Shown here in pieces: positions 20,201 to 25,223 of a stretch of DNA of 25,223 nt. Every line of letters begins with the position of its first letter. The stretch's first letter is position 1. Both the position numbers and the translations under genes were made by a program. The stretch lies in NCBI GenBank assembly GCA_013115145.1, contig JAAPAO010000530.1:1-25223 (forward strand), written 5' to 3'. Below the pieces are notes generated by a model that had not been told where the DNA came from, made no database searches, and was given only the letters and a program-made list of their open reading frames with translations. Source of the stretch: Perkinsus chesapeaki. Lineage: Eukaryota > Perkinsozoa > Perkinsida > Perkinsidae.

Positions 20201-20539
20201 GGCAGTCCTTCCTTTATATTCCTAGATCTCGGCACCGAGGCAGCCCCCCTATACTACCGCAAAAGCGTCCGCCTCGTTACTCAGGTCTCCAATCGATGTT
20301 AATGACTCATGCTTCAAAGATGGACTGAACCTACATCTCAACATAGCTATCCAGGTAAGAGAGAAGTCCTGGTACTTTGGTTGAGAGTAATATGCATCCA
20401 TTCCCAGGCCCAATCTGGCGAAGGCTTTCTTATTAACCTCCAACGCATCTTTGGATTCCTTATCCGACCTGGCCTTGGTCAATGCCAGGAACAGTGACCC
20501 ACAGGGCACCCCCGAGGACTTGCTCGACACTGAGGCCAT
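11223..20539 (-). CDS. Large helical-repeat protein, possibly Nup188/Nup205-like, many exons
   Basis: The ATG at 20539 and TAA at 11225-11223 bound about 9.3 kb of dense exons. Exactly joined pieces include 20539-20258, 19840-19538 then 19492 on, 18760-18617, 18279-18136 then 18089-16831 (419 codons), 15771-15070, and the last three exons 11684-11607, 11563-11417 and 11372-11223. Most introns are 40-60 nt. The protein is almost wholly alpha-helical, with Leu/Ala-rich ARM/HEAT-like repeats (e.g. ALRSLTTLFECSD, LLTVGLRTQPTVF). The latter, after a row of helices with ALAATKSLKSL, recalls the FLxxxxxxQPGL region of Nup188/Nup205 inner-ring nucleoporins, as do the size and all-helical make-up. Other giant helical scaffolds remain possible. 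Several internal joins (around 20.2-19.9, 19.4-18.8, 18.4, 16.8-16.5, 14.9, 14.0-13.4 and 12.4-11.9 kb) are unresolved, so it could in principle be two genes. Confidence 0.55.
18090..18135 (-). other. 46-nt intron joining two long exons of the large gene
   Basis: GATATG|GTAATG to GTTAG|GCAAAG, phase 0, joins AQGLIDM to AKATGDLV. The downstream frame has no ATG at its boundary and carries a TAG exactly at the acceptor, which fixes this join. Confidence 0.75.
19493..19537 (-). other. 45-nt intron that removes an in-frame TAG
   Basis: The frame of the exon 19840-19538 continues to a TAG at 19495-19493 and then stays open beyond it. Splicing ACG|GTAGAG to AAATAG|GTTCTT removes 45 nt in phase 0 and joins QAAT to VLMGLFTATGG. 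The length fits the window's usual intron size. Confidence 0.6.
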
Positions 20540-20585
20540 AGTAACACTATCCACCGATCGATGTATGCACTGGAAACCCAAAAGC
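20540..20585 (-). promoter_or_regulatory. Acceptor-like site upstream of the large gene
   Basis: CTCCAGCTTTTGGGTTTCCAG ends 30 nt before the ATG at 20539, with CTAAC-like sequence upstream of it. The SR gene ends only 117 nt before the ATG, leaving little room for a separate promoter. Confidence 0.4.
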
Positions 20586-20655
20586 TGGAGTGTTAGAAAA
20601 AATAATCTACCAACTGCTGAATGACATTTATACAGCTCGAAATCGTACTTGCCAA

Positions 20656-21295
20656 TTATTCACTATTCTCCGCATTAACTTCTCGTCTATCCGGTGACCT
20701 GCTCTCTTCGGACTTACTGCGTCGATCATGGCGGTGGCGGCTGCTGCTGCCATGGCGACGCTCTCTCGGGGAGCTGATAAGATGGGGAGGTTTGAAGGGT
20801 CACGAATACGGTCCTCTCCTCCTGCACCTCACTATAGCAGCCCACTCTGTAGTATCACCCCCATTAGCCTACCTGTATGATGATCTAGAGCTCGACGGTG
20901 ACCTTCGGCGGCGACTGGAATGTCTCCTCCTTGAGCGACTTCTGCTCCGTGATTCACTGTAGTAACGACTCCTTCGGCGCCTCTCAGGAGATCTACGCCT
21001 CACCCTATCGCTGAACAGAAAGCGATAGGAAGTGTGTCGTACACTCCCACTGGTACCGTGGTCCAGCTTTGGCCCATTCCACAGTGACGGATACACCGCC
21101 AATCTTGGCCCGAGACATCCCCCTATGGGCGTCCTCGGCGTCCCTTTCTCTATCAAACTCAATAAAACATATATTCTTGCCGCGAGGAATGTAGCATCGG
21201 ATTACTCTACCGTAATCGGAAAATTCATCTCGGATGTCTTGTTCGGTGGTATGAGATGATATATTGCCGACATAGAGGGTAGTACGGCTGTACAT
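20656..21295 (-). CDS. SR-family splicing factor (RRM plus RS domain), 164 aa
   Basis: Exons 21295-21057, 21010-20873 and 20773-20656, introns 46 and 99 nt, all GT-AG; total 165 codons with stop. Residues ~5-75 are one RRM: RNP2 is LYVGNI and RNP1 is KNICFIEF, followed by the usual VEWAKAGPR end. The C-terminus is an RS domain (SESRSRSRSRRRHSSRRRRS, then SPRERRH and a mixed RS/acidic tail). SR proteins bind exonic enhancers and recruit U1/U2AF in the nucleus; phosphorylation of the RS repeats controls them. A single RRM and short RS tail resemble SRSF2/3/7-type proteins; I do not assign an orthologue. For the third exon I preferred the acceptor CATCTTATCAG over CCCCGAG because of its pyrimidine tract; both keep frame. 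ATG follows an acceptor by one base. The stop lies 117 nt before the next gene's ATG on the same strand. Confidence 0.92.
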
Positions 21296-21296
21296 T

Positions 21297-21312
21297 CTGA
21301 TGGAAAAATAGT
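21297..21312 (-). promoter_or_regulatory. Acceptor-like site abutting the SR start codon
   Basis: On the minus strand, a TACTATTTTTCCATCAG tract ends one base before the ATG at 21295. A leader this short is hard to explain by ordinary transcription starts and fits trans-splicing of a spliced leader. Confidence 0.5.
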
Positions 21313-21491
21313 AAACTAATACTTCAGTAATATAAAGGAACTCCAACACTAACATCTACAAATGCTTATCCATCGTCCCATAGAAGTCTCATTCCAACAG
21401 TTTTAGTATATTAGACTGCCACGATAGATGAGCTCACTTCAGGCGGCGGAGGATAATAATACGTACTTCAGGATTTCTCGCTCGCCCGGAA

Positions 21492-22271
21492 ATGATTAAA
21501 TTTCGTGCGTTCCGTGTCCGCGTCCCCCTGGGAATCTCTCTGGAGAGCTTTTTACCTATGAGAGCTTTTTCGAGAGTTAATAGACTGGAAGTATTATCTG
21601 TCTGTCTGATACTGGCGTCCTACAATGTAACTGCTGGACCTACTAAATTTAAAGATACCAATGGGCAGCAATCGACCTCAAAAAGAATCTTGAAGCCCGT
21701 CGCCAAAGTACGTCCGTTTCCGAGCTTTGATACCATCGGTGGACGTGTTGCCATACGTAGACGCGCTCTTCTAGGAGAACAGGCCACCGAGGTTGTTCCT
21801 GTTGTCCGTGAAGAGCCTCTATTCCGTGATGGATACCCCTTAATACATCTGACCAGTGGTACCGCGCTACCTAACGTTAAAGTGCTAGTTGAAGCCAATA
21901 ATATAACCAACAGTCCTATCCCATGGTTATCCCCTGTCACCATGGCCTTCGAATCAGTCAGTGACTTGTCGTATCACCGTCTGTCTTTACACAAAGCTCT
22001 TCCTGATGTACACAAGATACCCGGCTACAAGTGCATTCGTCTGGTAACCCTATCAAACCGTGATGCCGATACGATTACGTTGGATATAGCTCGTGGAATC
22101 GTAGGAGTCGAATCTTTGACCTTTGATAATATGAGACTTTGTTATCGTAATGGCTGGCATTTTGCCGTTGTTGACTCCACAAAGAAGGGCTTCGACTTAC
22201 TGGCTTCCTTGGTGCAATATGATCCTGATAATAAAGTAATGAGTGACCTCTACGGTGTTAGTTTAATCTGA
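21492..22271 (+). CDS. Secreted hypothetical protein, 237-259 aa
   Basis: The frame has ATGs at 21492 and 21558. The second (MRAFSRVNRLEVLSVCLILA) gives a good signal peptide ending near NVTAG and is my preferred start (237 aa); the first would bury that segment 40 residues in. An acceptor-like TACTTCAG lies about 20 nt before the first ATG. The mature protein is mixed alpha/beta in appearance, with a basic N-terminal stretch (RRRALLGEQ) and two cysteines in the C-terminal third, in GYKCIRL and MRLCYRNGW. I recognise no domain. Although unrelated in sequence to the pair at 3.4-5.1 kb, its 3' flank carries the same TGTTGTATGT element (22278-22287). Codon use favours CGT and is more AT-rich than the large gene. 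Confidence 0.75.
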   Translation: MIKFRAFRVRVPLGISLESFLPMRAFSRVNRLEVLSVCLILASYNVTAGPTKFKDTNGQQSTSKRILKPVAKVRPFPSFDTIGGRVAIRRRALLGEQATEVVPVVREEPLFRDGYPLIHLTSGTALPNVKVLVEANNITNSPIPWLSPVTMAFESVSDLSYHRLSLHKALPDVHKIPGYKCIRLVTLSNRDADTITLDIARGIVGVESLTFDNMRLCYRNGWHFAVVDSTKKGFDLLASLVQYDPDNKVMSDLYGVSLI

Positions 22272-22316
22272 TGTTGTTGTTGTATGTTTTATTGCGTTAT
22301 AAGTACCTCACATTCG

Positions 22317-22331
22317 CTATTGAGTCAATAG
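22317..22331. terminator. Hairpin between convergent genes
   Basis: CTATTGA-G-TCAATAG, a perfect 7-bp stem. It starts 46 nt after the plus-strand stop (22271) and includes the TGA stop of the minus-strand gene (22327-22325), so it could act for both. Confidence 0.5.
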
Positions 22332-22717
22332 TATTGACCATTTTTAATGAGGAAGCAGCATCTCCCACCGCCCCTACAGCCCTTCACTCCCTTCAGGCTC
22401 AGTTCTCTAGCAACTCCTAGCAGCCACACCACTGCAACTACAACAACCGCGACAGATAACAGTCTGGCCCAGCTCTTCATATCGTCCCAGTCCATCGATA
22501 TGTGAGTCATAGGAAAAGTCTCTGAAAGTCTATGTGTCGGCGAGCTTTCTTCAGGCCTTCCCTTGGCCTTGGAAATGAGGCTTTGGATGACATAGCGGGA
22601 ATAATGGACGATATATGTTTCACGAATAGCGTCATCCCACTGTCCAATGTTGTTGTTGGAGGAGGAGGAGGAGAGCTCCCTGTATGGCATGCAAGCTCTG
22701 AGTAAGATACGTTTCAT
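22325..22717 (-). CDS. Small single-pass membrane protein, 130 aa
   Basis: Uninterrupted ATG-initiated frame (22717-22325), 130 aa. There is no signal peptide. After a Ser/Asn-rich start (SSSSSNNN, from GGA/TTG microsatellite DNA) comes a polar, probably helical region (GQWDDAIRETYIVHYSRYVI). A single strong membrane segment follows at about residues 85-103 (RLLSVAVVVVAVVWLLGVA), then a short basic, Cys-containing tail. This is the layout of a tail-anchored or type II protein; tail anchoring would place most of it in the cytosol. No family recognised. It is divergent from the CCCH gene (52 nt between ATGs) and convergent with the secreted gene at 21.5 kb. ATG 22690 (MPYREL) is an alternative start. 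Confidence 0.6.
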   Translation of the reverse strand: MKRILLRACMPYRELSSSSSNNNIGQWDDAIRETYIVHYSRYVIQSLISKAKGRPEESSPTHRLSETFPMTHISMDWDDMKSWARLLSVAVVVVAVVWLLGVARELSLKGVKGCRGGGRCCFLIKNGQYY

Positions 22718-22769
22718 AGGTATAAGTATTACTAGTATCTATATTAGGACCGATGTTGAGCAGATCGAT
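22718..22769. promoter_or_regulatory. 52-nt divergent intergenic region
   Basis: It separates the start codons of the minus-strand membrane protein (22717) and the plus-strand CCCH protein (22770). It must contain both 5' leaders and probably a shared bidirectional promoter, unless the starts lie inside the neighbouring genes. YAG sites (TACTAG, TTGAGCAG) precede the CCCH start. Confidence 0.4.
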
Positions 22770-24951
22770 ATGATGTTGAATTATCGTACGAAGAAGTGCC
22801 TTTACTATTCCCAAGGATCTTGTCGATCCCAGCGGTGCTTTGATTATCACTATCAAACGCAGAGGCGTCGGTCGCCAGTGTCACCTAGTGGATACTTGGC
22901 ATACTGTGACGTACCTTGCAAGCATATGTCGAACCCTGCACAGTGTGCTAGAAAAGATTCCTGCGCTTACTGTCACTCTGTGGATGAGCTTCGCTATCAT
23001 CCGGCTATATTCAAGACACAACTTTGTAACGGACATGATTGTCGTGGTCCGGCATGTCACTTTGCGCACCCGGGAGAATCTACCAGGCCGTGGGCCGTGG
23101 AAAGATACTCCCTTGGTAGCGCCGCCGCCGCTGCCATATGTTGGCCACCAGCTCCTCCCCTTTCTCGAGGCCATCTGCGTGGCAGTCTTCTAGATCGCAA
23201 TAGTAGCGAAAATTCGGTCAATTGCTCGGATTCCTCCGAGAGATTTAAGATCGTCAAGTGCCCGAATTTGGGGCAGGTAGGCCAGGTGTTAGGGGTCATG
23301 CTGGGCTGATGTCTACAGCAGGTTCATGACCGCAAGCTTTGCCCGTTTTACCACAACTTTCGAGATCGTCGTCGGTTTCCCGTTACCTATGAAGCCGAGC
23401 AATGCCCTCGGCACTTTGACATTGATACTAGTGTTATCAGCTGCGACAGGGGCGACGAGTGCGATAAATGCCATTCACGAATAGAACTATTGTAAAAGGG
23501 GCACTTGTTTGGAAATATAATGTTAAGTCATCTCAGGTATCATCCTAGCATTTTTAAGCAAAGATTCTGTGCAACTTGGCCCAATGTGGCCAGCTGCGCT
23601 CGGGGCCACAATTGCGCCTTTGCCCATCACCGTGATGAAGTAGTAGTAGTAGTAGTAGCCAGCAGCAGCTTATTTAGTGGGTGTTGAGGTCAGGTCAATG
23701 GTAAAATGTTTACCGAAGAGCAAGAGACCGTGCGAGACGTGGATTTCTTTGTTAACCATTTTAAGACATTATGGTGCCCCTACGGCGTGCAGCATGACTG
23801 GCACCGATGCTACTATGCTCACACCTACCAGGACTGTCGGAGTAATCATTATTGAAATAATTGTTATCTTTTTAATTTTTCAATCTTGGGCATTGATGAT
23901 AACTCTTTTAATACCGCTGCAGTATGAAGTATTATTATATGCCATATACAGCAGTTTTGTGAAGAATATTTGTTTCAGACATTTGGAAACAAACTGAGTA
24001 AGGTTTTATTTATATCTGATGCGTTCCAATGACTTGTTGAAATTCTATTAGCTACTCATCGCAGAACGTTTCTGTATAGAGTGTTCGCCAGGAGCATTCA
24101 GTTCCGGTTAGCCGATTACGTCGGATGTATGATAATGCATACTTATCCTGAATAATATAATAACAGTGCATATTTCAGAACTAGTCGAATGGACCTTTTC
24201 GCACATCCAGATGAACCTCTGGACTCTTCAATATATCTGTCACCATATGTTCTGTATTTCATACCAGATAAAGGTTCATATGTTTACTATTAGGATCGCC
24301 AGCGTTGGAGTACGGCAGTGAGCCATGCCCACATTGGGGTAGAAGTAAAGCCTGGACTGAATACGGTAGCAGATGTCCTAATGGGCATCGATGTCCGTAT
24401 TCGCATGGAAGCAAGGAACAGCTTTATCATCCATCTTACTACAAGACGATGCCTTGTAAGTGAGGGGCTCTGTGTGCATGCGATTAATACAAGTAGATGA
24501 TGATATCTCCATAGTGAGGAGGGGGAAATGGATGCATATTATACCGTCTCTCCTAGTTCCTAGCTCTCGACAGTCGTGTTGTTCGCATAGTAGGCGTTAG
24601 TGGAACACAGCTTACAGGACAAGTTGTATCAATTGAATTGGAGCAGCAAGTTTCTGTTTTGCTACATCTCTTTACATGATCATCATTGATCTTCAGGTTG
24701 CGACTGGAAGTCCCGCGGGCGCTGCCCCAGAGGGGAGCTTTGTGCTTTCTATCACGATCCGAGCGAGAGGCGCCAGGCCACCAGGTGCGGTCACTGTGAC
24801 CTTTTCGGTAGAGTGGTATTCCAGATTAGCAAGCCTGGACTATAGCCGTCCGCTTTCCACCGGGGAGGAGCTTTGTCATCATCAGCCCAACTTTTGGAGG
24901 CCACCATTGTTTTCGGCAGACGAGGGATCCTCTGAGAGCCGAGGTGGGTAG
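22770..24951 (+). CDS. Unkempt-type CCCH zinc-finger protein, seven exons, 435 aa
   Basis: Exons 22770-23276, 23319-23491, 23537-23639, 23694-23841, 24294-24455, 24697-24784, 24825-24951; introns 42, 45, 54, 452, 241 and 40 nt; 436 codons with stop, every join in phase. The protein carries about eight CCCH fingers, e.g. C10-X7-C-X4-C-X3-H, a CX8CX5CX3H at residues 50-69 and CX4CX4CX3H at 86-100. Three times a finger is followed by a conserved linker and the next finger: ELRYHPAIFKTQLC, ELLYHPSIFKQRFC, EQLYHPSYYKTMPC. The LYHPxxxKxxxC linker is the hallmark of Unkempt and plant RR-TZF proteins, which bind short mRNA motifs and control translation or decay in the cytoplasm. The HDWHRCYYAH segment matches the RR-TZF 'HDWxxCPxAH' element. 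Residues after the first module are low complexity. The ATG pair at 22770/22773 leaves the exact first Met open. Confidence 0.85.
23640..23657 (+). repeat. (GTA)6 microsatellite at a 5' splice site
   Basis: GTA is repeated six times directly after GATGAA, at the start of the 54-nt third intron of the CCCH gene. Every repeat offers a GT in the same phase, so shifts in donor choice would add Val residues without breaking frame. Confidence 0.8.
23842..24293 (+). other. Unusually long 452-nt intron of the CCCH gene
   Basis: CGGA|GTAATC to TTACTATTAG|GATCGCC, phase 1, joins HTYQDCR to RSPALEYGSEPCPHW. It is roughly ten times the usual intron here. It is AT-rich and I found no exon or RNA gene in it. 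Confidence 0.6.
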
Positions 24952-25010
24952 ACAGTAGGCGGTAGTCTTGGAAAAGTTTATGCGGTCGATTACGCACGGC
25001 GTTACTAATG

Positions 25011-25033
25011 GATGGTAGATTGTATATACCATC
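25011..25033 (+). terminator. Hairpin 60 nt after stop of the CCCH gene
   Basis: GATGGTA (25011-25017) pairs perfectly with TACCATC (25027-25033) across a 9-nt loop. The rest of 24952-25223 is AT-rich and shows no gene. Confidence 0.45.
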
Positions 25034-25223
25034 AGCTACTTGTCTTATAATCTATATTGCCGTTCATTCCAGCTAAGGGCAGATATCATATAATAGTTGA
25101 TTATTATTAAGACAGTTCGTTGTATTGTGTAATATGATACAATGATCGGTTACTTGAGTCTTGTCATGGGGAATATAGGCGCAATTAGGCTGATCGATCG
25201 TTGTACGATTTCTGTTGGCATTT

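Noticed and set aside
20869-20962. Plus-strand Leu/Arg-rich frame opposite the RS domain
   Set aside because: It is the complement of RS-repeat codons, a common artefact.
23677-23997. 106-codon plus-strand frame with a hydrophobic stretch
   Set aside because: It overlaps the HDW zinc-finger exon of the CCCH gene in another frame, then runs into the AT-rich 452-nt intron, which explains the hydrophobic Ile/Leu run.
1-25223. CRISPR array, transposase, integrase, reverse transcriptase, tRNA or rRNA genes
   Set aside because: No regularly spaced direct repeats of CRISPR type, no matching catalytic motifs and no tRNA-like cloverleaf or conserved rRNA segment were seen by reading both strands; this is not a computed search.

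Overview
The window looks like nuclear DNA of a compact, gene-dense unicellular eukaryote. Genes are split by many very short GT-AG introns, mostly 40-60 nt, and several are recognisably eukaryotic: an SR splicing factor, an Unkempt-type CCCH zinc-finger protein and a Nup188/Nup205-like helical scaffold. Small secreted proteins without recognisable homologues sit beside them. My best guess is a perkinsozoan alveolate (Perkinsus or a relative). That is an inference from gene style, short introns and YAG sites just upstream of start codons (as expected for spliced-leader trans-splicing). No rRNA or mitochondrial marker is present to confirm it.

Layout. 1-3.3 kb: one secreted-protein gene on the minus strand in otherwise gene-poor DNA rich in short perfect inverted repeats. 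3.35-5.35 kb: two tandem plus-strand paralogues encoding small secreted proteins, duplicated together with about 200 nt of their 3' flank. 5.6-7.7 kb: a five-exon minus-strand gene for a long, low-complexity, probably nuclear protein. 8.1-10.4 kb: three small minus-strand genes, one with an OB-fold-like pattern and one with a faint Alba-like pattern, followed by an array of five imperfect ~21-nt repeats upstream of the OB-like gene. 11.2-20.5 kb: one very large intron-rich minus-strand gene for a helical-repeat protein. 20.65-21.3 kb: an SR protein gene, 117 nt upstream of the large gene and on the same strand. 21.5-25.2 kb: a secreted protein (plus), a small single-pass membrane protein (minus, convergent with it) and the multi-finger CCCH gene (plus, divergent from the membrane gene over 52 nt).

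Most exon joins were found by matching GT/AG sites, phase and protein-like reading frames on both sides, because most conserved exons lack an ATG. The SR and CCCH gene models close exactly, in phase from start to stop. The large gene is only partly resolved. The most unusual signals are a recurring short perfect hairpin just 3' of most stop codons, a TGTTGTATGT element shared by the 3' flanks of three secreted-protein genes, a three-module CCCH protein whose 5' splice site lies in a GTA microsatellite, and the secreted paralogue pair with its conserved 3' block. No transposon, CRISPR array, tRNA or rRNA gene was seen.
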